A stretch of 64,000 bases of DNA from JAQBQH01 sp035607415 (GCA_035607415.1 DATNAQ010000130.1:9835-73834), one strand, 5' to 3'; positions 43,583-54,882 are shown, counted from the first letter of the stretch. Made by a program: numbers and translations. Notes: a model not told the origin generated them from the sequence alone.

Positions 43583-45234
43583 TCTTCTCGCGCGACCACA
43601 AGGTCATCGCCCGCCAGTTCCTTTGGCTCGGCCTGGCGTTCCTCGCCGTCGGCGGCGCGATGGCGATCGTCATCCGCTGGAGCCTCGCCTACCCCGGCCG
43701 CGCGATCGCCGGCTACGTGGTGACGCCGTCGTCGTACACGACGCTCTTCACGATGCACGGCACCATCATGATCTTCTTCGCCGTCACGCCGATCCTCATC
43801 GGCGCGTTCGGCAACTTCCTCATCCCGCTGCAGCTCGGGGCGCGCGACATGTCGTTCCCGACGCTGAACATGGTCTCGTTCTGGACGCAGCTCGTCGCCT
43901 CGATCGTCGCCGTCGCCGCGTGGCTGGTGCCGGCGTCGGCCAACGCGGGCTGGACCGGCTATCCGCCGCTGTCGACGCCGGTCGGCACGCCCGGCATCGG
44001 GCAGACCTTGTGGACGCTGGCGCTCATCCTCGCCGGCGCGTCGACGACGATGGGCGCGGTCAATTACATCACCACCGTGCTGCGCGAGCGCGCGCCGGGC
44101 ATGACGCTGATGCGCATGCCGCTGACGATCTGGGGCCTGTGGCTCACCTCGATCCTGAACGCGCTGTTCGTGCCGGTGCTCGGCGCGGCGATGCTGCTGC
44201 TGCTCAGCGATCGCCTGTTCGGCACCCACTTCTTCGTCGCCGGCGTGATGGTGCGCGCCGGCGGCGATCCGCTGCTCTATCAGCACCTCTTTTGGATCTT
44301 CGGCCACCCCGAGGTCTACATCCTCATCCTGCCGGTGTGGGGCATCGTCGGCGACCTCATCTCGTTCTTCGCGCGCAAGCCGGCCTACGGCTATCGCATG
44401 AGCGTGATCTCGATGGCGACGGTGACGGTGCTGTCGTCGCTGGTCTACGGCCACCACTTGTTCGTCGCGGCGATGACGCCGATGCTCGGGCGCGCCTTCA
44501 TGGTGCTCACGCTGCTCATCTCGGCGCCGGCGATGATCCTCTTCCTCAACTGGATGCACACGCTGTGGCGCGGCAGCATCCGGCTCGAGGTGCCGATGCT
44601 GTTCACGCTCGGCGTCCTCTTCGTGTTCGGCGTCGGCGGGCTCACCGGGCTGTTCCTCGCCGACATTCCGCAGGACGTGTACCTGCACGACACCTTCTTC
44701 GTCGTCGGGCACTTCCACTTGATCATGGCGGCGGCGGTGTTCCTCGGATCGTTCGCGGCGATCTACTTCTGGTTCCCCAAGATGTTCGGGCGCTCGATGT
44801 CGCGCACGCTCGGCACGATCCATTTTGCGATCACGCTGCCCTGCCTCGTCGTCATCTTCGGCGGCATGCTGCTCCTCGGCAACGCCGGCATGCAGCGGCG
44901 GCTCTACGATCCGTCGGCGTACGAGCTGTTCCGGCCGCTCCGGCCGTGGAACGTGGCGCTCACGCACACGGCGTTCTTGCTCGCCGCGGCGCAGCTCCTC
45001 TTCGTGTGGAACTTCTTCGCGTCGCTCCTGCGCGGCAAGCCGGCGACGGACAACCCGTGGTCGGTCGGCACGCTCGAGTGGACGCACACGACGACGCCGC
45101 CCGGGCCGCACAACTTCGCCGAGATCCCGACGGTGCGCCACGGGCCGCACGAGTTCAACCATCCGCAGCTCGACGGCGACGGCGATAAAGACTGGCTCGG
45201 CCAGGCGGAGAAGCTCCCGGGAGATCCGGAGTGA
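43573..45234 (+). CDS. ctaD: Cytochrome c oxidase subunit I
   Basis: A 553-aa catalytic subunit with 12 helices. Haem and copper ligands are all visible: His62 (MHGTIMIFF), His245 with Tyr249 in FGHPEVYI, His294/His295 (YGHHLF), and His380/His382 in VVGHFHL. Glu247 in HPEVY and Asp92 in GARDMSFP place it in the A-type group with a D-channel. The downstream Asn pair is changed (LNM instead of NN), and the usual V-W before HH is V-Y. GTG start inside the ctaC end; in-frame codons continue upstream but are not homologous. Confidence 0.93.
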   Translation: MGLIFSRDHKVIARQFLWLGLAFLAVGGAMAIVIRWSLAYPGRAIAGYVVTPSSYTTLFTMHGTIMIFFAVTPILIGAFGNFLIPLQLGARDMSFPTLNMVSFWTQLVASIVAVAAWLVPASANAGWTGYPPLSTPVGTPGIGQTLWTLALILAGASTTMGAVNYITTVLRERAPGMTLMRMPLTIWGLWLTSILNALFVPVLGAAMLLLLSDRLFGTHFFVAGVMVRAGGDPLLYQHLFWIFGHPEVYILILPVWGIVGDLISFFARKPAYGYRMSVISMATVTVLSSLVYGHHLFVAAMTPMLGRAFMVLTLLISAPAMILFLNWMHTLWRGSIRLEVPMLFTLGVLFVFGVGGLTGLFLADIPQDVYLHDTFFVVGHFHLIMAAAVFLGSFAAIYFWFPKMFGRSMSRTLGTIHFAITLPCLVVIFGGMLLLGNAGMQRRLYDPSAYELFRPLRPWNVALTHTAFLLAAAQLLFVWNFFASLLRGKPATDNPWSVGTLEWTHTTTPPGPHNFAEIPTVRHGPHEFNHPQLDGDGDKDWLGQAEKLPGDPE

Positions 45235-46433
45235 ACGACGCCCGCGCACGCACGTCGTTCATCGGCATGGCCGTCTTCCTCGGCGGCTGGACCATGCTGT
45301 TCGCCACGCTCTTGTTCGTCTGGGCCGACGTGCGCGTGTCGTCGCCGGTCTGGCCGCCCGACGGTGAGCCGCGCGCGCCGCTGCTCTACCCCGCCGTCGC
45401 CACCATCTTGATCGCCGCGTCGTCGTGGCTGCTCGCGCGCGGGCGCGTCGCCGCCACCGTGCTCGCCGGCGTCGGCTTCGTCGCGGTGCAGCTCGCCGGC
45501 CTCGCCGCGCTGTGGCGCGCGGGCGTGACGCCGTCGTCGGGGCGCTACGGCTCGCTCCTCTACACGTTCCTCGCGCTGCACGGCCTGCACGTCCTCGTCG
45601 GGCTCGGCGGCCTGGTGCTCGCGGGGGCGACCCAGCCCAACTGGCGCCGCTTCTGGCACTTCGTCGGCGCCGTGTGGCTCGTGCTCTTCGCCGCGCTCTA
45701 TCTGGCCGGCTGCGCCGACGAGCACACGCGCGGCCGCGTCGCCTACGAAAACTACTGCCGCCCGTGCCACGGCGAAAACGGCGACGGTCACGGCTACGCC
45801 TCGCCCGGCCTGCGCCCGGCGCCGCGCGACTTCACCGATCCGCTCTTCAAGTTCGGCCACACGCGCGACTACGGGCTGCCGCCCGACAGCGAGCTCGAGC
45901 ACATCATCCGCCATGGCCTCAACGGCACCGCGATGCGCCCGTGGGAGCTCTCCGATCGCGAGCTCGAGGACGTCATCAAGTACATCCAGACCTTCTCGCC
46001 GCGTTGGAAGAGCGAGCCGCGCGGCGAGCTCATCGAGCCCTCGCCCGATCCGTGGGGGCCCGCGCGCGAGGCAGCGGCGGTCCAGCGCGGCGACGTGCTC
46101 TTCCACGAGACCGTGCAGTGCAACAAGTGCCATGACGTGCGCGAGCTGCGGCCGACCGACTTCTGCCTGCACAAGAAGCCGGGCGCGCCCGGCCAATGCC
46201 TCTTACAGGCGACCGAGCTGCCGCCGAACCTGCGCTGCGATCCCTTGCGCGCGGTCTATCCGGGCACGGAGCTGAGCGACCTCTACCGCACCATCGCGTC
46301 GGGCATCGGCGGCGCCTCGATGCCGACGTTCAAGGGCGGCATGCCCGAAGCCGATCTCTGGGCGCTCGCCTATTACGTGCGCTCGCTGCGCCGCGATCAG
46401 ACCGGCTGCAACTTGTCGCGCACCGGCCAGTAG
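45231..46433 (+). CDS. Fusion: cytochrome c oxidase subunit III (5 helices) + two cytochrome c domains
   Basis: A 400-aa protein. Residues 1-160 hold five hydrophobic helices like the short form of subunit III (GSLLYTFLALHGLHVLVGLG is the recognisable stretch). From residue 161 (AGCADEHTRG, which looks like an ancient lipobox) two mono-haem cytochrome c domains follow: ENYCRPCHGENGDGHG (Cys176, Cys179, His180; probable ligand Met235 in GTAMRPWELSD) and VQCNKCHDV (Cys297, Cys300, His301; probable ligand Met364 in GASMPTFKGGM). The hybrid could bring its own electron donor to the oxidase. Start overlaps ctaD (GTGA). Confidence 0.85.
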   Translation: MNDARARTSFIGMAVFLGGWTMLFATLLFVWADVRVSSPVWPPDGEPRAPLLYPAVATILIAASSWLLARGRVAATVLAGVGFVAVQLAGLAALWRAGVTPSSGRYGSLLYTFLALHGLHVLVGLGGLVLAGATQPNWRRFWHFVGAVWLVLFAALYLAGCADEHTRGRVAYENYCRPCHGENGDGHGYASPGLRPAPRDFTDPLFKFGHTRDYGLPPDSELEHIIRHGLNGTAMRPWELSDRELEDVIKYIQTFSPRWKSEPRGELIEPSPDPWGPAREAAAVQRGDVLFHETVQCNKCHDVRELRPTDFCLHKKPGAPGQCLLQATELPPNLRCDPLRAVYPGTELSDLYRTIASGIGGASMPTFKGGMPEADLWALAYYVRSLRRDQTGCNLSRTGQ

Positions 46434-46891
46434 CCCTCGGACACGTAGGCGCCCGACTCTTCCATGAGCTCGCGCACCTCGCCCGGATGCGCCACCTCGT
46501 CGACGAGGACGATGGCGCGGCCCGTGGCGACGAGATCGAGGTAGCGCGAGCGCATGTGCGGGCGCACCGCGCGCGGATAGCGCTGGCCGCCGAGCCAGCC
46601 GCCGAGCAACAGGCCGAAGCCGACGCCGGCGACGAGCGCGACGACCGAATAGAACCACGACGGTGACAGCGATCGCGCGACGTACGTGAAGAGCATGCCC
46701 ACCGCCAGCCCCCACGCGGCCACGCGCAGCCACGGCGAGCGCTCCTCGACCACCAGGGTCTCGACCGGCTGTCCGTCGGCGCCGGGCAGGAACAGGCGGA
46801 TGCTGCCGACGCCATCGAACTCGCGCAGCCGCTCGGACGCGCGCAGGGCGGCCTCGGGATCGCGAAACACGCCGGTCAGCGTCGAGCGCAT
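46397..46891 (-). CDS. Hypothetical membrane protein with Gly-rich helices
   Basis: A 164-aa protein. The N-terminus (TLTGVFRDPEAALRASERLR) resembles general-stress-type domains or the small subunit ActD of alternative complex III, but the match is weak. Two hydrophobic segments follow near residues 60-80 and 85-105, the second Gly-rich (VALVAGVGFGLLLGGWLGGQ). The C-terminus is soluble. It ends the minus-strand oxidase unit and overlaps the fusion subunit gene by 37 nt. Confidence 0.6.
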   Translation of the reverse strand: MRSTLTGVFRDPEAALRASERLREFDGVGSIRLFLPGADGQPVETLVVEERSPWLRVAAWGLAVGMLFTYVARSLSPSWFYSVVALVAGVGFGLLLGGWLGGQRYPRAVRPHMRSRYLDLVATGRAIVLVDEVAHPGEVRELMEESGAYVSEGYWPVRDKLQPV

Positions 46892-46922
46892 GCCCCGTAA
46901 CAAAAGCAAACGGCGCGCCGGA

Positions 46923-47057
46923 TCATGACGCCCGACGGTGCGCGCGCCACACCAGCGCGGCGACGACGCCACCGATGGCGAGCGGCGCGGTGACGAACGC
47001 CCCCACCAGCTTCCAGATCGACGGCGCCACCACCGTCGCGCACATCGGGCAGATCAC
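46923..47057 (-). CDS. 44-aa membrane peptide with CPMC motif
   Basis: A tiny protein, too short for ordinary gene calling. It reads VICPMCATVVAPSIWKLVGA and then one hydrophobic helix (FVTAPLAIGGVVAALVW) ending in basic residues. The GTG start overlaps the stop of the upstream subunit III/IV gene as GTGA, the same coupling used by the plus-strand oxidase genes, and the CxxC could bind a metal during oxidase assembly. The function is only inferred from position. Confidence 0.55.
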   Translation of the reverse strand: MICPMCATVVAPSIWKLVGAFVTAPLAIGGVVAALVWRAHRRAS

Positions 47058-47752
47058 GGACGGATCCCCTTGGCGAGCGCGTCGGCGACGAGCGCGACGA
47101 CGAACAGTACCGGGAACGCCAGCGGCAGCACGAACATCAATTTCACCGCCCGTCGCTCGCCGCGCAAGTTCATCGCGAAGAAAACGATCGCGAAGAATCC
47201 GCACGCGGCGGCGACGCCGAGCGCGACCGCGGCGGCGGTGCCGACCGCCGGTCCGAGATAGAACGCGGTGAAGAGCACGACCCACACCGCGTCGACGAAC
47301 TGCCAGAAGAGCGCGGCACCTTGCGAGCGGCGCGCGGCGGCGAGCGCGATCAAACCGGCGAGCACGTGCAGGCCGTGCCAGCCGGTGGCGATGAAGAAGA
47401 TCGACGCCGCCGGATCGGCGCCGATGCCGATGCCGTGGCGCGCGAGCGCGGCGTACTCGAAGATCTGCGCGCCGAGGAACGCGGCACCGAGCGCCAGCGT
47501 CGGCACGATCCAGCCGCGCACCAGCGTCCACGACGAGGCCAGGAGCAGCGCCGCGGCCACGGCAGCGAGCGGCAGGTTCAGGCGCGCCGCAGCGTCGGGC
47601 CAGCTCTCGGCGCGCGCGCGCAGAATCGCATACGACAGGCAGAGCGCGCCGAACGAGCTGGCGTCGGTCACGAGAAACACCCACATGCCGAGCCGCCCGG
47701 TCGGCGCGGTGGCCGGCGGCGCAGGCGCGTCAGCGACGGGGGCGGTCGACAT
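47054..47752 (-). CDS. Cytochrome c oxidase subunit III with subunit IV-like C-terminus
   Basis: A 232-aa protein. After a Pro/Ala-rich tail (APPATAPTGRLGMWVFLVTD) five helices of subunit III type follow (FFIATGWHGLHVLAGLIALA is the signature, with QFVDAVWVVLFTAFYL). Two more helices at the C-terminus (GFFAIVFFAMNLRGERRAVK, FVLPLAFPVLFVVALVADAL) look like bacterial subunit IV, so this may be a III-IV fusion. Together with the CoxIII/cytochrome c fusion the locus has two subunit III forms. TATTGT lies 8 nt before the ATG. Confidence 0.82.
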   Translation of the reverse strand: MSTAPVADAPAPPATAPTGRLGMWVFLVTDASSFGALCLSYAILRARAESWPDAAARLNLPLAAVAAALLLASSWTLVRGWIVPTLALGAAFLGAQIFEYAALARHGIGIGADPAASIFFIATGWHGLHVLAGLIALAAARRSQGAALFWQFVDAVWVVLFTAFYLGPAVGTAAAVALGVAAACGFFAIVFFAMNLRGERRAVKLMFVLPLAFPVLFVVALVADALAKGIRP

Positions 47753-47760
47753 GCGCCGTC

Positions 47761-47766
47761 ACAATA
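47761..47766 (-). promoter_or_regulatory. Candidate -10 element (TATTGT)
   Basis: Minus-strand TATTGT, 8 nt before the ATG at 47752. The divergent kinase gene has TAAAAT at 47793-47798, 22 nt before its ATG, giving a short leader of ~16 nt. Confidence 0.4.
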
Positions 47767-47820
47767 ACATCCCCATCCGCGTGCGGCTCGGGTAAAATAC
47801 CGACGGGGATTCGCGCGCCC

Positions 47821-49758
47821 ATGGGACGAGGCCAGGACGACTCGCCGGACGACCTTCCGCTGTTCGACGGCGGCGAGGCCGATACCATGCAAGCGGCCAA
47901 GGCCAAGCTCGAGGATCTCGCCGACGCGCCCGACGGCAAGACGCAGTCGGACATCGCGCGCATCGACACCGATCGGCAGAACATGCCGTCGGCGGTCTTG
48001 CCGCGCCCGCTCGCCTCCGACGAGCTGCGCAAGGAGTTGTCCGACGGCGGCTTCTCGCGCATCGACACGCTGCCCGACGGGTTCGCCGACATCCTGAAGC
48101 GGCGCTCGCTGCAGCCGGGCGACGTCGTCGGCGAGCACTATCGCCTCATCGAGGTGCTCGGCGGCGGCGCGATGGGCCACGTGTTCACCGCCGAGAACCG
48201 CGCCATCGGATCGACGGTGGCGATCAAGGTGCTCAAGCCCGAGCTGCTCGCCAACCCCGAGTTCCGCCAGCGCTTCCAGTACGAGGCGCAGGCGGTGGGC
48301 TCCATCGAGCACCCCAACGTCGCCCGCTTCCTCGACGTCGTCGTCGGCGATCCCACGTTCCTCGTCATGGAGTACGTGCCCGGCGAGACGCTGGCGACGA
48401 CGCTCGCGCGCGAAAAGGCGATGTCGATCCAGCGCGCGGTGCACATCGCGACGCGGCTGGCGTGGGGGCTCGACGCGGCGCACGCGGCCGGGATCATCCA
48501 CCGCGATCTCAAGCCGGCGAACGTGATCCTCACGGCCGATCGCGAGGTCGGCGAGACGCCGAAGCTGATCGACTTCGGGCTGGCGAAAATCGCCGCGGTC
48601 GCCGGCACCGAGCAGCTCACGCGCACCGGCCAGATCATCGGCACGCCGTCGTACATGTCGCCCGAGCAGATCTCGGGGCGCGAGGTCGACGCGCGCAGCG
48701 ACGTCTACGCCCTGGCCTGCCTGCTCTACGAGATGATCGCGGGGCGGCCGCCGTTCACCGGCAGCGACGACGTGCAGACGCTCTATCGTCAGCTGCACGA
48801 GCCGCCCGAGCCGCTGTCGCTCAACGCCGCCGACATCCCGGCGACGCTCGACAAGGTGGTGAACCGCGCGCTCGCCAAGAACCCGCACGATCGCTATGGC
48901 TCGATGCAGGAGCTCGCGCGCGCGCTCAACGGCGCCGTCGAGAAGCGGCGCCCCGGCGACGGCGGCACCACGACGACGGCGCTTCCGCGGCGCACCTCGG
49001 CGCTCGCGCTCACGCTCGCCTTCGTCGTCGGCGTGGGGCTCACCGCGGGCGCCTGGGCCTGGCGGCAGCGGCACGTGCCGCACGTCGTGGTCAGCGCGGC
49101 GCCGGTGGCGGGCGGGACCATCATGGTCGCCTCCGAGCCGCCGGGCGGCCAGGTCGAGCTCGACGGCGTGGCCATGCCCGAGACCACGCCGACGACCCTG
49201 CGCGGCGTGTCCGCGGGCGATCACGTGGTGCGCGTCTCGGCGGCGCGGCGCGCGCCCGTCGAGCAGCACACCAAGCTCGGCGACGGCGAGCGCACGCTGG
49301 TGCAGGTGACGCTGCCGCCGTCGAACCACCATGTGCGGCTGGAGACGATTCCGTCGGGCGCGTTCGCCTATGTCAACGGCGTGCTGCAGACCGGCCAGAC
49401 GCCGCTCGAGCTCACCGTCGACGACGACGACTTCTATGAGCTCGCCGTCGAGAAGGACGGCTTCGAGATGACGACGCGGCCGATCACGCCCGACGATCGC
49501 GATCCGGTGGTGACGGTGACGCTCCTGCCCGAGAAGACCGAGCGCGGCACGCTGCTCCTCGACAGCGACATCGTGGCCGAGGTGTGGGTCGACGGGCGAA
49601 GCTCGGGCTTCATCAGCCCGACGATGTTCCGCCTGCCCGCGGGCGATCACACCGTGCAGCTGCGCGACGACGACGACATCCGCTCCGCGACGGCGAAAGT
49701 GAAGATCAAGGTCGGGCGCGCCACGCAGCTCTCGCTCAAGGGGACGCGTGCGCCGTAG
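47821..49758 (+). CDS. Ser/Thr protein kinase with C-terminal PEGA repeats
   Basis: A 645-aa Hanks-type kinase. Residues ~104-375 are the kinase: YRLIEVLGGGAMGHVF (Gly loop), VAIKVL (ATP Lys), IIHRDLKPANVIL (catalytic loop), LIDFGLAKI (DFG) and GTPSYMSPEQ (APE-type). A helix at ~393-416 crosses the membrane, and outside it lie PEGA-like units (ASEPPGGQVELDGVAMPETT, VWVDGRSSGFISPTMFRLPA). The N-terminal ~100 residues are charged and disordered. PEGA units may bind envelope components and so signal inward. The next gene overlaps by 11 nt. Confidence 0.92.
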   Translation: MGRGQDDSPDDLPLFDGGEADTMQAAKAKLEDLADAPDGKTQSDIARIDTDRQNMPSAVLPRPLASDELRKELSDGGFSRIDTLPDGFADILKRRSLQPGDVVGEHYRLIEVLGGGAMGHVFTAENRAIGSTVAIKVLKPELLANPEFRQRFQYEAQAVGSIEHPNVARFLDVVVGDPTFLVMEYVPGETLATTLAREKAMSIQRAVHIATRLAWGLDAAHAAGIIHRDLKPANVILTADREVGETPKLIDFGLAKIAAVAGTEQLTRTGQIIGTPSYMSPEQISGREVDARSDVYALACLLYEMIAGRPPFTGSDDVQTLYRQLHEPPEPLSLNAADIPATLDKVVNRALAKNPHDRYGSMQELARALNGAVEKRRPGDGGTTTTALPRRTSALALTLAFVVGVGLTAGAWAWRQRHVPHVVVSAAPVAGGTIMVASEPPGGQVELDGVAMPETTPTTLRGVSAGDHVVRVSAARRAPVEQHTKLGDGERTLVQVTLPPSNHHVRLETIPSGAFAYVNGVLQTGQTPLELTVDDDDFYELAVEKDGFEMTTRPITPDDRDPVVTVTLLPEKTERGTLLLDSDIVAEVWVDGRSSGFISPTMFRLPAGDHTVQLRDDDDIRSATAKVKIKVGRATQLSLKGTRAP

Positions 49759-50776
49759 CCTCGCTGCCGTCGCCGTCTTCGCCGCCGCCACCGTCGTCGT
49801 CGGCAGCGCGCGGCCCGCCGTCGCCGAGCCGATCGTCTTGCGCGTCGGCACCGCCGCCCCCGACGGCACCGGCTGGGCGCGCGAGTTCAAGGCGTTCGGC
49901 CGCTGGGTCGAGGCCGAGGCCAAAGGCGCGCTGCGCATCAAGCTCTACCTGAACTCCGTCGCCGGCGACGAGCTGGAGATGGGCGAGCGCGTGCGCCGCG
50001 GCCAGCTCGACGGTGTCGCCTCCGGACAGTTCCTCTGCCAAACGCTCGCGCCGTCGATGCGCGTGCTGCGTCTGCCCGGCGTCTTCCAGAACCGCGACGA
50101 GGCGCGCGACATCGTCTCGCGCCTCCACGACACCGTCGAGAAGGAGGCGGCCAAGAACGGCTTCGTGGTGCTCGGCGCCGCCGGGCTCGGGCCCGATGTC
50201 ATCTTCTCGCGCGAGCCGGTGCGCTCGATGGAGGACGCGCGCCGGCTCAAGCTGTGGCGCTGGGACGTCGACGATCTCGGCATCGCCGCCTCGCGCGAGA
50301 TGGGCCTCGACATCGTGCCGGTGCCGCTCCACGAGGCGCTCCGCGCCTACGACGATCACAAGCTCGACGGCTTCCTCGCCGCGCCGTCGGCGGCGCTCGC
50401 GTTCCAGTGGTCCTCGGCCACGAGCTACGTGACCGACCTGCACTCCGGCTACCTCTACGGCTGCCTCGTCTTCGGCGAAAAGCAGTTCCAGCGGCTCGAT
50501 CCCGCCCTCCAACAGGCCCTCCGCGCCGGCGCGGCGCGCATGCTCGTCGGCATCGAAGAGCTCGGCCGCCGCCAGGACGAAGAGCTCCTCGGCGGCCTCT
50601 TCGCCAAGCAGGGCCTCAAGACGGTGCAGGCCTCGGCGTCGTTCCGGTCCGAATATTTCGCCGCCGCCAAGGCGGCTCGCGAGCGCCTCGTCGGGAAGTT
50701 GATCCCGCGCGACCTCGTCGAGACGGTGTTGCGAATGCTCGCCGACTATCGCATCGAGCATCCGCAGCAGCGGTAA
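49748..50776 (+). CDS. TRAP-type solute-binding protein (DctP family)
   Basis: A 342-aa periplasmic protein with a Sec signal (VFAAATVVVGSARPAVAEPI). The DctP family core is VLRVGTAAPDGTGWAREFKA, LRIKLYLNSVAGDELEMGER and RRGQLDGVASGQFL, with KLWRWDVDDLGIAASREMGL and KLDGFLAAPSAALAFQW in the ligand-binding lobe. No TRAP membrane subunits (DctQ/M) are in the window. It may serve a distant TRAP system or act as a sensor partner of the overlapping kinase gene. GTG start overlaps the kinase stop by 11 nt. Confidence 0.82.
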   Translation: MRRSLAAVAVFAAATVVVGSARPAVAEPIVLRVGTAAPDGTGWAREFKAFGRWVEAEAKGALRIKLYLNSVAGDELEMGERVRRGQLDGVASGQFLCQTLAPSMRVLRLPGVFQNRDEARDIVSRLHDTVEKEAAKNGFVVLGAAGLGPDVIFSREPVRSMEDARRLKLWRWDVDDLGIAASREMGLDIVPVPLHEALRAYDDHKLDGFLAAPSAALAFQWSSATSYVTDLHSGYLYGCLVFGEKQFQRLDPALQQALRAGAARMLVGIEELGRRQDEELLGGLFAKQGLKTVQASASFRSEYFAAAKAARERLVGKLIPRDLVETVLRMLADYRIEHPQQR

Positions 50777-50778
50777 AC

Positions 50779-50802
50779 GGCTGTGGCGTCGGCTGTGGCG
50801 TC
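50779..50802 (+). repeat. 12-bp tandem repeat, two copies
   Basis: GGCTGTGGCGTC occurs at 50779-50790 and 50791-50802, filling the gap between the DctP-type stop and the first hairpin arm. Confidence 0.85.
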
Positions 50803-50930
50803 GGCCGTGTGCGCAAGGTGTCCTTGCCGCGCTCAGACAGTCCTCGCCCGCCGCCACGCAGTGCTCGATTCTGGCGCCGTGCTGGCGGGCTGCGGAACTC
50901 GCGCGGCAAGGACACCTTGCGCGCACGGCC
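50803..50930 (+). repeat. Hairpin element copy 1 (30-nt arms, 68-nt loop)
   Basis: Arms 50803-50832 and 50901-50930 are reverse complements with one mismatch. The arm also has its own small palindrome GCAAGG-tgt-CCTTGC. The 68-nt loop (50833-50900) starts TCAGACAGTCCTCGCCCGCC and ends GGGCTGCGGAACTC. In plus-strand reading it follows the DctP-type stop by 26 nt. It could be a 3'-end RNA structure, a terminator without U-run, or a REP/MITE-like DNA element. Confidence 0.85.
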
Positions 50931-50976
50931 TCCTAAATAGCGCCTGGTCCGGAGGCATTCGGAAGAGAGGTAGGGA

Positions 50977-51102
50977 GCGGGGGTAGCGAGCAATGTCCGC
51001 GCGGCGAGTTCCGCAGGCCGCCAGCACGGCGGGTGAATCGAGCACGGCGTTGCGGCGGGCGAGGACTGTTTGAGCCGCGCGGACGTTGCTCGCTACTCCC
51101 GC
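50977..51102 (-). repeat. Hairpin element copy 2 (29-nt arms, 68-nt loop), inverted relative to copy 1
   Basis: Arms 50977-51005 and 51074-51102 pair with two mismatches. Read on the minus strand, the loop (51006-51073) begins TCAAACAGTCCTCGCCCGCC and matches the loop of copy 1 at 61 of 68 positions. The arms differ in most positions from those of copy 1 (a shared TGTCC apart), yet remain self-complementary. On the minus strand it follows the stop of the gene at 51131 by 28 nt. Confidence 0.85.
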
Positions 51103-51130
51103 GAGCCAGCGGCCTCGACCCGCAGCAACC

Positions 51131-51541
51131 CTATGCGATGGAGACGGCCGAGTAGTCGGTGATCGAAATCGAGGCGTAGGACTGGTGGGCCATGGAGACT
51201 TGGGAGCCTGACGCCATCGGCTCCGTCGGCATGCGCGCGAACGGGCCTGATTTGCGCTTCGGCGGCGGCGCTGCCGGCGTCGGGCGCGCGGCGAGCGGCT
51301 GCAGGCCGGCGTGCGGCGACGCGGGCCGCGCTTGCGGCACCGGCGTCCAGCCGTAGTTGCCGCCCCGCCACGCCGCGATGACCGTGCCCGCGCCGTTGCA
51401 GACCGTGACCGCGGCCTCGGCGCAGTACTCGTCGCCGGCCCGCCGCATCATGGTTGCGAGCACCAGCGCCGCGGCTTCCGTCTCCGCCACGCTCTGGTAC
51501 TCGAACCCGCCCCGCTTCCGCTGTGTGACCGTGAACGGCAT
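51131..51541 (-). CDS. Small hypothetical protein
   Basis: A 136-aa protein. The N-terminal ~70 residues look folded (MPFTVTQRKRGGFEYQSVAE, EAAALVLATMMRRAGDEYCA, VCNGAGTVIAAWRGGNYGWT), and the C-terminal half is Pro/Ala/Ser-rich and probably disordered. No signal peptide, no family recognised. Its stop lies 28 nt from hairpin copy 2. Confidence 0.6.
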   Translation of the reverse strand: MPFTVTQRKRGGFEYQSVAETEAAALVLATMMRRAGDEYCAEAAVTVCNGAGTVIAAWRGGNYGWTPVPQARPASPHAGLQPLAARPTPAAPPPKRKSGPFARMPTEPMASGSQVSMAHQSYASISITDYSAVSIA

Positions 51542-51647
51542 ATTCGGTTATCGACAATTTACCCACGAAGTTGCGCAGCCATCTGTCCGCGTCCTGACAG
51601 TCCTTTCGTCCGCCGCCCAAGTCGCGCGAACGTCACGCGTTTCCGAC

Positions 51648-51680
51648 GGTGCGACGCGAAAAAAATCTTCGCATCGCACC
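51648..51680 (-). terminator. Hairpin after the MopE/FGE-like gene
   Basis: GGTGCGACGCGAA (51648-51660) pairs with TTCGCATCGCACC (51668-51680) with one mismatch and a 7-nt loop. It lies 28 nt beyond the stop at 51709 (minus strand) and probably ends the envelope operon, though no U-run follows. The 51542-51708 gap also has ACAGTCCTTTCGTCCGCCGCC, a faint echo of the twin-hairpin loop start. Confidence 0.45.
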
Positions 51681-51708
51681 GCGTCACGCCGTCGGATTGT
51701 CGGGAGCG

Positions 51709-54878
<3,170 letters not shown>

Positions 54879-54882
<4 letters not shown>

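Larger units (their letters stand above)
50777..51130. other. 354-bp convergent intergenic region with twin hairpin element
   Basis: Lies between the stops of the DctP-type gene (50776) and of the small minus-strand gene (51131). It holds a 12-bp tandem repeat, two large hairpins described separately, and a 46-bp spacer (50931-50976) in which I see nothing. Short open frames across it (e.g. 50783-50986, 50833-51045) are products of the repeats and are not called. Confidence 0.8.

Noticed and set aside
46397..46891. ActD subunit of alternative complex III
   Set aside because: Only the first ~25 residues are reminiscent, and no other alternative complex III gene is present.
49748..50776. Complete TRAP transporter operon
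   Set aside because: Only the binding protein is present; no DctQ or DctM gene lies next to it.
50783..51045. Short open frames across the twin hairpins, reading ARRxAVLDSxAVLAxCGTR on either strand
   Set aside because: The two frames are translations of the same repeated loop. Some differences are synonymous, but others change residues and the frames run through both stems; a structural or mobile element explains them better.
51591..51617. Third copy of the twin-hairpin loop near ACAGTCCTTTCGTCCGCCGCC
   Set aside because: Only ~20 nt agree and no arms are present, so it cannot be called a copy.
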